From Bradyrhizobium tropiciagri (GTDB lineage: Bacteria; Pseudomonadota; Alphaproteobacteria; Rhizobiales; Xanthobacteraceae), in the NCBI RefSeq assembly GCF_018130505.1, contig NZ_JAFCKH010000005.1, positions 248,001-312,000 on the forward strand: DNA of 64,000 nucleotides. Direction: 5' to 3'. The notes under the pieces were generated by a model, which saw nothing but the letters and a program-made list of their open reading frames with translations, was not told the DNA's origin and made no database searches. The position numbers were made by a program, and so were the translations under genes. Shown piece by piece: positions 1-7,975 of the stretch (within the stretch, counting starts at the first letter, position 1; each line of letters begins with the position of its first letter).

Positions 1-655
1 GAAGCTGCTCGCCGAGCTTTGCGATCAGCGTGCCGAGCCCCTGCCGGCAGGCGATCGCAGTGTTGCGGTCCTGCGCGCGCGCCTTGTCGACGGCGGAGAC
101 ATCCTTGAGATCCTTGCCGCAAAAGGCGGGGCCAAGCAGGAATTCCACGGTGCCGGTCCAATCGCCGAGATCCTTCGGCAACGCCGCGGCGCAGGCGATA
201 TCGGCCTTGCGCGAAGCTTCGTCGATGGCGCGGTTGGAACGCACCAGCGCCGCCAGAAACTCCTCGGTCTCGCCGGGACGGGCATAGCGCCGGCCGATGC
301 GGATCTTCTGGCCGGCGGGCGCGGTGACGATGTCGAGCCCGGCCGCGCGGGCCAGCCGGATCATCGGATTGGTCTCGGGATTGTGCATCCAGCGCGCGCC
401 GCGATCGAACGGCGCATCGAAACTCGACGCGTCGGTCTGGCAGCGGCCGCCGATCTGCCCGCTCGCCTCCAGCACGATCACCTTGCGATTCGCGGCGGCG
501 ATCCGTCGCGCCGCGGCGATGCCTGCGGCCCCCGCGCCGATCACCACGACATCGGCCTCGCGCGGCAACGGCGCGGCAAGCGCCCGGCCACCCAGCGCGG
601 GCACCAGCGCGAAACCTGCGGACGCCGTCAGGAAATCGCGGCGGGTGATTGTCAT
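1..655 (-). CDS. Flavin amine oxidase family protein, Tat-exported (3' part outside window)
   Basis: The minus-strand reading frame opens at the ATG at 655 and stays open to the window edge, giving about 218 residues of the N-terminus. It begins MTITRRDFLTASAG, a twin-arginine signal followed by a hydrophobic stretch and an AxA-type end, so export to the periplasm is likely. A Rossmann dinucleotide motif follows (VVVIGAGAAGIAAARR, about residues 34-49), then the flavin-binding signature IGGRC and a RGARWMHN stretch typical of the monoamine/polyamine oxidase superfamily. The substrate cannot be told. The catalytic C-terminal half is missing only because the window ends. Confidence 0.8.
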   Translation of the reverse strand, partial: MTITRRDFLTASAGFALVPALGGRALAAPLPREADVVVIGAGAAGIAAARRIAAANRKVIVLEASGQIGGRCQTDASSFDAPFDRGARWMHNPETNPMIRLARAAGLDIVTAPAGQKIRIGRRYARPGETEEFLAALVRSNRAIDEASRKADIACAAALPKDLGDWTGTVEFLLGPAFCGKDLKDVSAVDKARAQDRNTAIACRQGLGTLIAKLGEQL

Positions 656-740
656 GACATGGTTTCCGGAGGCTTGCAGGGAATGAGAACGCTTCGCGAA
701 CTGTGCCGCATCTCACGGATCGCAGCAACCATCAGGGTAA

Positions 741-756
741 ATCAATCATGATTGAT
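741..756. promoter_or_regulatory. 16-bp perfect palindrome in a divergent promoter region
   Basis: ATCAATCATGATTGAT is a perfect 16-bp palindrome between the divergent flavin oxidase gene (start 655) and the YiiX-like gene (start 842). Its position suggests a binding site for a dimeric regulator. No regulator gene is adjacent, so the protein is unknown. Confidence 0.4.
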
Positions 757-841
757 CGATGGCATGCATGAACTAAATTGCAACGGCTTGCGACGACCAT
801 TAGGTGACAACAAGCGGTCGTAGAGCCGCTGGGGGGAATCG

Positions 842-1729
842 ATGGGCGTAGTGCTCGATACCGTCGGCCAATGGATCGCGGGCTACCTTCAGAAGGAGGT
901 CCCGGGTTACGAACCGTTCACGCCGAGTGATCCGGAACATCTGCGCGGCATCATCCAGCCGGGCGATGTCCTGCTGGTCGAGGGCAACAACCGGATTTCC
1001 GGCATCATCAAGTACCTCACGCAGTCGACCTGGTCGCATGCGGCGCTCTATGTCGGACCGATCGATGGCGCGTTCGAGCCCGACGGCGAACAGCACATGC
1101 TGATCGAGGCCAATATCGGCGAGGGCGTGACCTCCGCGCCGCTGTCGAAATACTTCGCTTATCACACCCGGATGTGCCGTCCGGTCGGGCTGTCCTATGA
1201 GGACCGCACCACGGTGTGCCGCTATGCGATCAACCGCATCGGCTTCGGCTACGACACCAAGAACATCGTCGATCTTGCGCGCTATCTGTTTCCGCTGCCG
1301 ATCCCGCAGCGCTTTCGCCGCCGCATGATTGCGTTCGGCTCCGGCGATCCGACCAAGATCATCTGCTCGGCGCTGATCGCGCAGGCGTTCGACGCCGTGC
1401 GCTATCCGATCCTGCCCAAGATCACGCGCGCGGCCAGCCGCAAGGCGCGGCGCGAGATCCTGCATATCCGGGATTCCTCGCTGTATATGCCGCGCGATTT
1501 CGACATCTCGCCCTATTTCGAAATCGTCAAACCCACCATCGTGCAGGGATTCGACTACACAGCGCTGCACTGGGCCGACAAGCAGAAGCCGCTCCAGGAG
1601 GTGGCGGGCGAATTCAGTGTGTTTCCAGAGCGCAAATCGCCGCCGCTTGTTCCTGAAACGGCTGACGAAGAGGCGCCGGTGGCGATTGCAGAAGTAACTG
1701 ACGCCGGCGGGGAGTCGGCGCTGGCTTGA
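842..1729 (+). CDS. YiiX/YebB-like permuted NlpC/P60-fold cysteine hydrolase
   Basis: A 295-residue protein with the circularly permuted papain-like layout of the YiiX (DUF830) group. An N-terminal IQPGDVLLVEG segment is followed by TWSHAALYVG with the probable catalytic His66. An acidic residue in IEANIGEGV (about E89) and the Cys near the C-terminus (IICSALIAQAF, C175) complete the candidate triad. No signal peptide or membrane segment is evident. Family members hydrolyse amide or ester bonds in cell-wall or lipid substrates, but this one's substrate cannot be inferred. It is divergent from the flavin oxidase and convergent with the TonB receptor (3-bp gap), so it is probably a single-gene unit. 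The ATG follows a GGGGGGAATCG stretch that can act as the ribosome binding site. Confidence 0.72.
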   Translation: MGVVLDTVGQWIAGYLQKEVPGYEPFTPSDPEHLRGIIQPGDVLLVEGNNRISGIIKYLTQSTWSHAALYVGPIDGAFEPDGEQHMLIEANIGEGVTSAPLSKYFAYHTRMCRPVGLSYEDRTTVCRYAINRIGFGYDTKNIVDLARYLFPLPIPQRFRRRMIAFGSGDPTKIICSALIAQAFDAVRYPILPKITRAASRKARREILHIRDSSLYMPRDFDISPYFEIVKPTIVQGFDYTALHWADKQKPLQEVAGEFSVFPERKSPPLVPETADEEAPVAIAEVTDAGGESALA

Positions 1730-1732
1730 TCG

Positions 1733-3946
1733 CTAGAATGTCGCCGCCAGCGTCAGGCGCACGGCGAGCGGCTCGGCGGGATGCACATGGCGGTCGGCGA
1801 CGCCGTCGATCGGTTCGCCCGGCAGCCGCGACAGATAGTAATATTCGATCTGGTTGGTCTGCGCGTTGAACAGATTGAACACGTCCAGCTGCAGCCGCGT
1901 CCCGTTTTCGAATCTGTAGCCGGCGCGTGCGTTGACGATGAACGACGATTGCGAGCGGACGCTGTCGTCCTCGATCAGCGGGCGCGGACCGAAATAGCGG
2001 GCGCGCAAGCTCCCGAACCAGCCATTCTCGCGGCCGAGGGTGATGCCACCGCTGGCGATCCAGCTGGGTGCGCCCGGAATGAAATTTCCCACCGGATCGA
2101 CATCCGTGAAGCGAGCCCGGGTATAGGCGAGATCGAAATCAAGCCGCATCCAGGGCAGCAGCTTGTACTGGTTGGTCCACTCGACGCCGACGCGCCGGCT
2201 CGGCCGGCTCGGCTCGGTGGTGCCGGCATCGCCGACGAACAGCAGCTCGGAATCGAAATCGAGCACGAACACGGCGAGCGACGAGGTGAGCCCGTCGATC
2301 GCGCGGGTGCGGATGCCGAGTTCGGCGCCCTTCGAGCGCACCAGCAGCGGCACGCGCTCGAGCGGCGTCACCTTGTCGTTGGGATCGACCGTGATGGTCG
2401 CGCCGCGGATGTCGTTGGAGTGCAGGCCGTAGCCGGTATTGCCGTAGAATTCGGTCTTGAACCAAGGGCCGAGCACGATGCCGGCCTTCGGGCTCGTCAT
2501 CGCCGCCTCTGCGTTGCCGGAATTCTGCGGCGTGTCGCTCAGCACGTGGCCGGCGAAGTAATCCTCGCGGATGCCGACCGTGGTGCGCAGCCAGTCGGTC
2601 CAGCGCGCCGTGGTATCGGCCCACAGCGCGACGCTCCCCTCCTGCACCTGGTCGCTACGCACGGTGGACAGGATCTGCCGCTGCACCGTCTTGAACAGCC
2701 CGACATTGATATCGTCGTAGCGGGTCTGCACGCCGACCCGGGTCTGCGTGTCGATCCCGGCCACGCGCCCATCGAAGGCATGGCTGGCGTCGAAGCCGTA
2801 GACGGTGCGTCTGTCGGTCTGGCTGAACTGGTCGCCGTTGACGGGATCGTCGAGGAAGTAGGTGAAGTCGTTGTAGAGCTGCAGCGACGAGCGGATCACA
2901 TAGGCGTTGGCCTTGGTCTGTCCGTAGTCGCTCGACTGCGCCCAGCTGCCGGACAGGCTGAAGCGGCTCGCGGTGCCGCCATCGGTCGGATTGAGCGTAC
3001 CATAGCGGTCGATCAAGCCCTGATCGATCGCGCGCTGCGCGACCTGGTCGGTTGAATTCCAGCCGTTGGCATAGGCCATCGCGGTCAACGAGAAGCCGTC
3101 GGTCGCGGTGCCCTGGCTGTAGCGCAGCACGCCGTTGAGCTTGCGGACGTCGTCCGGCACGTCCCAGGGGCCGTTGTATCTGTTGGCTTCGTAAGCTGCG
3201 AGCAGCGTGCCCTCGCCGACCTTGGTCGAGCCCGCGGCGAGCGCGCGCCGATAGCCGAAGCTGCCGGCGGTCAGCTCCACGATGTTCTTCGGCAGGCCGT
3301 TGAGATAATTGATGTCGACCGCGCCAGCGGAGGCGAAATCGCCCTTGTCCGCGTAGTAAGGACCCTTGCGGACATCGACCGAGCGGATCAGCTCCGGGAT
3401 CAGGAAGTTGATGTCGGCATACCCCTGGCCGTGACCGTGGGTCGGCATGTTGACCGGCATGCCGTCGACGGTGATGGCGAGATCGGTGCCGTGATCGAGA
3501 TTGAAGCCGCGCAGAAAATACTGGTTGGCTTTGCCCTCACCGGAATGCTGGGTGACGATCAGGCCCGGCACCACCTCCAATGCCTCGCCGGGGCGCGAGA
3601 ACGGGCGTGCATTGACCTCCTCGCCGCTGATCTGTGTCGCGCTGGCCGCGGTCGGCAGCAGGCCGGCCGCCTGCGAGGCTGCGGAGCCGGCGCTGATGCC
3701 GCCTGCCACCGCGGCGGCAGGCGATTGATTCACCTGCGGCGCCGCCGGTTTCCATCTGCCAGCCGCATGGCGTGAACGCTGCGAGGGCTTGGCGCGCTTG
3801 GGTGGGACGTGATCGGGCGACGTCACTGTCACCGGCGGCAACTGGCCGGCCGGACCGGAGACAGTCTCAGCCTCGGCCACCGGCACGAACATCGCTGCGG
3901 CTGCCGCCGCGGGAAATATCCGCCATCCAGTACGACGCACGACCAC
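1733..3946 (-). CDS. TonB-dependent outer-membrane receptor, probably NikR-controlled nickel uptake
   Basis: A 737-residue receptor with a signal peptide (hydrophobic PAAAAAAMFVPVAEA), a candidate TonB box in LPPVTVTSP and a long Pro/Ala/Ser linker. A plug domain follows (GEEVNARPFSRPGEALEVVPG then LRGFNLDHGTDLAITVDG) and then a large beta-barrel ending in LAATF with a terminal Phe, as expected for an outer-membrane protein. The first possible start is GTG 3946. GTG 3940 has a better-spaced GGGAG and may be the real start. The gene is divergent from nikR, and a perfect NikR operator lies 78 bp upstream. Nickel or a nickel chelate is therefore the best substrate guess, inferred from regulation rather than from the receptor sequence. 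Confidence 0.88.
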   Translation of the reverse strand: MVVRRTGWRIFPAAAAAAMFVPVAEAETVSGPAGQLPPVTVTSPDHVPPKRAKPSQRSRHAAGRWKPAAPQVNQSPAAAVAGGISAGSAASQAAGLLPTAASATQISGEEVNARPFSRPGEALEVVPGLIVTQHSGEGKANQYFLRGFNLDHGTDLAITVDGMPVNMPTHGHGQGYADINFLIPELIRSVDVRKGPYYADKGDFASAGAVDINYLNGLPKNIVELTAGSFGYRRALAAGSTKVGEGTLLAAYEANRYNGPWDVPDDVRKLNGVLRYSQGTATDGFSLTAMAYANGWNSTDQVAQRAIDQGLIDRYGTLNPTDGGTASRFSLSGSWAQSSDYGQTKANAYVIRSSLQLYNDFTYFLDDPVNGDQFSQTDRRTVYGFDASHAFDGRVAGIDTQTRVGVQTRYDDINVGLFKTVQRQILSTVRSDQVQEGSVALWADTTARWTDWLRTTVGIREDYFAGHVLSDTPQNSGNAEAAMTSPKAGIVLGPWFKTEFYGNTGYGLHSNDIRGATITVDPNDKVTPLERVPLLVRSKGAELGIRTRAIDGLTSSLAVFVLDFDSELLFVGDAGTTEPSRPSRRVGVEWTNQYKLLPWMRLDFDLAYTRARFTDVDPVGNFIPGAPSWIASGGITLGRENGWFGSLRARYFGPRPLIEDDSVRSQSSFIVNARAGYRFENGTRLQLDVFNLFNAQTNQIEYYYLSRLPGEPIDGVADRHVHPAEPLAVRLTLAATF

Positions 3947-4023
3947 TCCCGCACGATACTGCTACAGTCGCGCGACGACCGCACAGTCCCACCAACCCCG
4001 GCAAGCCACGCCAGCCCGCCGTA

Positions 4024-4051
4024 GTATGATGTTACAATACAAATGTCATAC
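4024..4051. promoter_or_regulatory. NikR operator (GTATGA-N16-TCATAC)
   Basis: GTATGA at 4024-4029 and TCATAC at 4046-4051 are exact inverted half-sites separated by exactly 16 bp, identical to the E. coli nik operator consensus. The site sits between the divergent TonB receptor and nikR genes, 27 bp before the nikR ATG. It could therefore control both genes, giving nickel-dependent repression of the receptor and autoregulation of nikR. Confidence 0.88.
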
Positions 4052-4077
4052 TGCAACCCGGGCCCACGGATAGGTCC

Positions 4078-4515
4078 ATGCAACGCATCACCATCACCAT
4101 CGAGGACGATCTGCTCGCGGAGATCGACGCGGCCGCGGAGGCGCGCGGTTATCAGAACCGCTCCGAGATCATCCGCGACCTCGCCCGCGCCGGGCTGCAG
4201 CAGAGCGCGGAGGAGGCACCGTCAGGGCAGTGCGTCGCGGCGCTGGTCTATGTCTATGATCATGCCGCGCGCGATCTGTCGAAGCGGCTGGTGCAGAATT
4301 TCCACGGCCATCACGATCTGTCGCTGGCGACGCTGCACGTCCATCTCGACGACGACAGCTGCATGGAGGTGACGGCGCTGCAGGGTGACAGCGGCGAGGT
4401 GCGGCATCTCGCCGACCACATCATCGCCGAGCGGGGCGTCCGCTACGGCCGCGTCGTGATGATCCCGACGGCGGGGGAGAAGAAGCCGCGCAAGCGCGGG
4501 CATCGCCACGATTGA
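4078..4515 (+). CDS. nikR: Nickel-responsive transcriptional regulator NikR
   Basis: This 145-residue protein has the two-part NikR design. The N-terminal ribbon-helix-helix domain (QRITITIEDDLLAEIDAAAE, residues 2-21, then SEIIRDL) binds DNA. The C-terminal ACT-like domain carries the square-planar Ni(II) ligands at H76, H87, H89 and C95, the same numbering as the E. coli protein (HVHLDDDSC). The C-terminus is extended by a basic, His-containing tail (KKPRKRGHRHD) that E. coli NikR lacks. A matching operator lies directly upstream. No NikABCDE importer, urease or hydrogenase gene is in view, so its visible target is the neighbouring TonB receptor. Confidence 0.95.
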   Translation: MQRITITIEDDLLAEIDAAAEARGYQNRSEIIRDLARAGLQQSAEEAPSGQCVAALVYVYDHAARDLSKRLVQNFHGHHDLSLATLHVHLDDDSCMEVTALQGDSGEVRHLADHIIAERGVRYGRVVMIPTAGEKKPRKRGHRHD

Positions 4516-4520
4516 GGAAC

Positions 4521-4608
4521 CGTAGCCCGGATGCAGCGAAGCGAAATCCGGGACCCCGCATCCGCGGATAGACTGCCCCGGATTACGCTTCGCTGCATCC
4601 GGGCTACG
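4521..4608. repeat. Long inverted repeat between convergent genes
   Basis: The arms CGTAGCCCGGATGCAGCGAA... and its near-complement at 4577-4608 form an imperfect palindrome of about 32-bp arms around a short spacer. It fills the gap between the convergent nikR and HMG-CoA lyase genes. It could fold as a bidirectional terminator, and it resembles intergenic palindromes dispersed in Bradyrhizobium genomes. Confidence 0.75.
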
Positions 4609-4615
4609 GATTCGG

Positions 4616-5563
4616 CTACGCCGCCTTCGCGTTGGTGCCGCGCGGCAGGCCGGCGCGCGCGAGGCCGCCATAGAGCGCTTCGTTCGGCATCTCGGCCTTG
4701 AGGATCGCGCGCACCTCGACGAGACGGTCGAGATCGATGCCGGTCGGAAATCCCTTGCTCTCGCAGAGGAACACGAGGTCCTCGAACACCACATTGCCTG
4801 TCGCGCCCGGCGCGAACGGGCAGCCGCCGAGGCCGCCGAGCGAGCCGTCGAGCACGCGGGCGCCTTCGTCGAGCGCAGCGGAGGCATTGGCGATGCCCAT
4901 GCCGCGGGTGTCATGCAGGTGGACACAGACCGGCTTGGCGCCGGCGATCTTCACCGCGCCGCGCGTCAGCTCGCCGACCTGCTTCGGCCCGGCATAGCCG
5001 ACGGTATCGGCGATCGCGACCATGTCGACGCCGGCCTCGTAGAGCTTCTCGGTGAGGCGCAGCACCTCGGCCGGATCGACGGCGCCGACGATCGAACAGC
5101 CCAGCGCCATCGAGATCGCGGCATTGACCACCGGCTTGTGCGCGCTGGCATCGCGCAATTCGCAGAGCCGCCTGACGTTCTCGATCGCGGACTCCCGCGA
5201 GCGGTTGGCGTTGGCCTGGCTGTGCTCCTCGGTCGCCGACACCACCGTGGCAACCTCGCCGACGCCGGATGCCAGCGCCTCGTTGACGCCGCGCTCGTTC
5301 AGCACCAGCGCGATGCCGTGCGCGCCGGGCAGTGCGGCGATCGTGGCGACGACGTCGCGCACGTCGACGAATTGCGGAAAGGTCTTGGCCGGCAGGAACG
5401 AGCCGACCTCGAAATGCCTTACCCCGGCAGCGTATTCATCGCGCACCCAGCGCTGCTTGGCCGATGTCGACGGGAAGGTCTTCACCAATTGCAGGCCGTC
5501 GCGCAGGCCGACTTCGCGCAGGGTCACTCTGTCGTTGGGATAGATATCGTGGACGCGGGTCAT
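4616..5563 (-). CDS. Hydroxymethylglutaryl-CoA lyase family protein
   Basis: A 315-residue TIM-barrel enzyme of the HMGL-like/DRE family. The N-terminal LREVGLRDGLQ carries the catalytic Arg-Asp pair of the family. HLHDTRGMGIAN supplies metal-binding His residues, and GGLGGCPFAPGATGNV is the HMG-CoA lyase active-site signature with its catalytic Cys. The reaction is cleavage of HMG-CoA (or a close relative) to acetyl-CoA and acetoacetate. I chose ATG 5563, which has GTGAGG upstream and lies just past the stop of the preceding CoA-transferase gene. The reading frame is open further upstream, to 5644, but that part overlaps the neighbour and is not conserved-looking. It is second in a two-gene operon. 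Confidence 0.88.
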   Translation of the reverse strand: MTRVHDIYPNDRVTLREVGLRDGLQLVKTFPSTSAKQRWVRDEYAAGVRHFEVGSFLPAKTFPQFVDVRDVVATIAALPGAHGIALVLNERGVNEALASGVGEVATVVSATEEHSQANANRSRESAIENVRRLCELRDASAHKPVVNAAISMALGCSIVGAVDPAEVLRLTEKLYEAGVDMVAIADTVGYAGPKQVGELTRGAVKIAGAKPVCVHLHDTRGMGIANASAALDEGARVLDGSLGGLGGCPFAPGATGNVVFEDLVFLCESKGFPTGIDLDRLVEVRAILKAEMPNEALYGGLARAGLPRGTNAKAA

Positions 5564-5570
5564 GGCAGCC

Positions 5571-6740
5571 TCACGCAGCGTTTCCGGTTGATGAGCGTTT
5601 TTGTTGTTCGAGCTCGGCGCGGACATCGTCGGTATCTTCGCCAAGCACCGGCACCTTCAGGCCTTCGCCAATATTTTTTCCGTTCAATTCGACCGGCAGC
5701 GCCGGCACGCGGAACGGCTTGCCGTCGGCGTTGACGTTGTTGACGAGGCCGCCGGGGCGCAGCACATGCGGATCCTGCAGCAGATCCTCCGGCCGGTTGA
5801 TCGGCGAGAAGCAGATGTTGAGCGCGTCGAGCCTGGCCGAGAGGTCCGCCACGTTCCAGCCTTTGATCACCTCGGCGATGCGCGGAATGATCCGGTCGCG
5901 CGCCATGATGCGGTCGGTGGTGGTGCGCAAGGTCGGATCGTCGGCGAATTCCTGCAGTCCGAACTCACGGCAGAAACTCTGCCAATGGCCTTCGGTGACG
6001 ACGCCGATGAAGATGCGGTCGCCGCCGGCGGCATCGAAGATGTCGTAGACCGGCCAGGCGTGCTCACGCTCCGGCATTGAGCGCGGCTTGCGGCCGGTCA
6101 TCTCGTACTCGACCATGTGCTGGGCGACCAGGAACAGGCAGTTCTCGAACAGGCCGATGCGGATGTCGGCGCCATCGGTCTTGCCGCCGCGCTTCTGGTA
6201 GAGCGCGGAGACGATCGCGATCACGCCGAACATGCCGCCCATGATGTCGTTGGCGGAGGAGCCGACGCGCTGCGGCTTGTCGCGGGTGCCGGTCATCGTT
6301 GCGAGGCCCGACATCATCTGCACGACCTCGTCCAGCGCCGGGCGATGGTCGTAGGGGCCGGACAGGAAGCCCTTGTGTCCGGCGATGATCAGGTGCGGAT
6401 ATTTTTTGCGCAGCTCCTCGGCGCCGAGGCCCTGCTTGTCGAGCTGGCCGTCGCGAAAATTCTCCAGGAACACGTCGGCGCCGGCGAGCAGCTGGTGCAT
6501 GGTCTCGCGGTCTTCGGCCTTGGCGAAGTCGAGCACGACGCTGCGCTTGCCGCGGTTGAACAGCGGGAAGAACGAGACGCCCATGCCGCCGAGCGAGCGG
6601 GTCTTGTCGCCTGCGGGAGGTTCGACCTTGATCACCTCGGCGCCGAGTTGCGCCAGGATCATGCCGCAGGTCGGCCCCATTACCATGTGGGTCATCTCGA
6701 TGACCCTGACGCCTTCCAGTGGCAGTCCGCTTCCCGACAT
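5571..6740 (-). CDS. CaiB/BaiF class III CoA-transferase
   Basis: A 389-residue protein with the family's N-terminal signature (LEGVRVIEMTHMVMGPTCGMILAQLGAEVIKVEPP, residues 7-41) and the NRGKRSVVLDFAK block. The usual catalytic Asp follows in the ADVFLENFRDGQ region, and GMFGVIAIVSALYQKRG lies further on. Class III enzymes move CoA between carboxylic acids. The gene is immediately upstream of HMG-CoA lyase, so the most economical role is activating a dicarboxylate such as 3-hydroxy-3-methylglutarate for that lyase. The human homologue SUGCT uses this type of substrate. The operon is divergent from a LysR regulator, which probably controls it. Confidence 0.9.
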   Translation of the reverse strand: MSGSGLPLEGVRVIEMTHMVMGPTCGMILAQLGAEVIKVEPPAGDKTRSLGGMGVSFFPLFNRGKRSVVLDFAKAEDRETMHQLLAGADVFLENFRDGQLDKQGLGAEELRKKYPHLIIAGHKGFLSGPYDHRPALDEVVQMMSGLATMTGTRDKPQRVGSSANDIMGGMFGVIAIVSALYQKRGGKTDGADIRIGLFENCLFLVAQHMVEYEMTGRKPRSMPEREHAWPVYDIFDAAGGDRIFIGVVTEGHWQSFCREFGLQEFADDPTLRTTTDRIMARDRIIPRIAEVIKGWNVADLSARLDALNICFSPINRPEDLLQDPHVLRPGGLVNNVNADGKPFRVPALPVELNGKNIGEGLKVPVLGEDTDDVRAELEQQKRSSTGNAA

Positions 6741-6774
6741 CGGTTGCTCCGTGCTCGTTGCGCTCTTGTTTCTG

Positions 6775-6822
6775 ACGCGTTTTCTTCCCGAGAACCGGGT
6801 CCGGCCTGGCGCGAAAACGCTT
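6775..6822. repeat. Dispersed palindromic repeat (ACGCGTTTTC...GCGAAAACGCT type)
   Basis: An imperfect inverted repeat, ACGCGTTTTCTTCCCGAGAA and GGCGCGAAAACGCT, lies in the divergent region between the CoA-transferase and LysR genes. It resembles short palindromes scattered between genes in Bradyrhizobium and is different in sequence from the regulator palindrome at 6875. Confidence 0.55.
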
Positions 6823-6874
6823 TGGTATCCGCGCAGGCTAGGCTTCCGTACGCTATCTGAAAAATATAATCTGT

Positions 6875-6889
6875 CGAATAGTGTATTCG
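6875..6889. promoter_or_regulatory. Candidate LysR-type operator palindrome
   Basis: CGAATAGTGTATTCG is a perfect 6-3-6 inverted repeat, 24 bp before the LysR start, in an AT-rich patch facing the divergent CoA-transferase gene. LysR regulators usually bind such T/A-flanked palindromes between themselves and their target, so this is the best candidate site. Confidence 0.5.
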
Positions 6890-6912
6890 TGGTTCTAGAA
6901 CGCTGGATTTTG

Positions 6913-7839
6913 ATGGATTCGCGCCAGCTTCGCTATTTCATCGCGGTTTACGAGCAGCGCAACCTGTCGCGGGCGGCCGACCAGGCCAATGTCGCGCAGT
7001 CCGCGCTGAGCCACCACATCGCCAATCTCGAGGCCGAATTCGCAACGCCGCTGTTCGAGCGCAAGCCGCGCGGCATGGAACCGACCGCGGCGGGCGAGCG
7101 GCTCTACGAGCACGCCCGCATCATCCTGCGCGCAATGGCGGCGGCCGAACGCGAGATCAAGGAAGGCGGCAGCGTCATCGCCGGCGACATCTCGATCGGC
7201 ATGGCCAATTCCGGGATGAAGGCGATCGGCGTGCCGCTGATGCGGACCGTGCTGACGAAGTATCCCAACGTGAAACTGTCGCTGACCGAGAGCCTGTCCG
7301 GCGCGACGCTGCTGCATCTGATGCGGTCAGAGATCGACCTCGCGCTGGTCTACAATCCGCCGGCGGAAAAGGACCTGATCGCCGAGCCGGTGCTGGAGGA
7401 ACAGATGTTCTGCGTCGGCACCGAGAAGCTGGTCGGCAAGTCCAGGGCGCCGATCAGCTTCGAGGAGGTGACGCGGCTGCCGCTGATCCTCTTGCTCTAC
7501 GGATTGTCGTCGCGCGCGCTGCTCGACGATCCGGTGCTGCTGAAGCGGCTGGAGGCGAACGCGATCATGCGGCTCAACTCGATCACCGGGATGATCGGCG
7601 CGCTCACCGACGGGCTCGGCTGCACGATCGCGACCGATCTGTTCGTGAAGGAGCAGTTGAAGGCGAAGACGCTGGTCGCGCGCGAGGTGATAGAACCGAA
7701 ACTGACCCGCACGCTCTATCTCTGCCGGCTGCGCAACCGCCCGATGACCTATGTGATGGAGGAGATGTGCCGGCTGATCCGCGCCCTCGTCGCCGAGCAG
7801 GTCGGCCGCGGCGCCTGGCAGGCCAGCCTTTTGATGTGA
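6913..7839 (+). CDS. LysR family transcriptional regulator
   Basis: A 308-residue regulator. The N-terminal winged HTH is clear (SRQLRYFIAVYEQRNLSRAA, residues 3-22, then VAQSALSHHIANLE), followed by a periplasmic-binding-protein-like effector domain from about residue 90 (GDISIGMANSGMKAIGVPL). ATG 6913 places the HTH at the expected position. The reading frame is open further upstream but has no similarity there. The gene is divergent from the CoA-transferase/HMG-CoA lyase operon and precedes the MFS transporter, so it probably responds to the acid these genes handle. The exact inducer is unknown. Confidence 0.92.
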   Translation: MDSRQLRYFIAVYEQRNLSRAADQANVAQSALSHHIANLEAEFATPLFERKPRGMEPTAAGERLYEHARIILRAMAAAEREIKEGGSVIAGDISIGMANSGMKAIGVPLMRTVLTKYPNVKLSLTESLSGATLLHLMRSEIDLALVYNPPAEKDLIAEPVLEEQMFCVGTEKLVGKSRAPISFEEVTRLPLILLLYGLSSRALLDDPVLLKRLEANAIMRLNSITGMIGALTDGLGCTIATDLFVKEQLKAKTLVAREVIEPKLTRTLYLCRLRNRPMTYVMEEMCRLIRALVAEQVGRGAWQASLLM

Positions 7840-7975
7840 GCCGGGATAGCGCCATCGAAAATCTCGAACGATCCCATCGATATGTTCGTCTGGATTTCTG
7901 GCTTCCCAGCGCCAAACATTGCGCGACCCGCACGCCTTCCCAAGAAAGGCGGCCCACCATCCGGGGAGGACCAAC

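Noticed and set aside
1781-3055. 424-residue open frame opposite the TonB receptor
   Set aside because: Antisense shadow of the receptor; low-complexity composition and no ribosome binding site.
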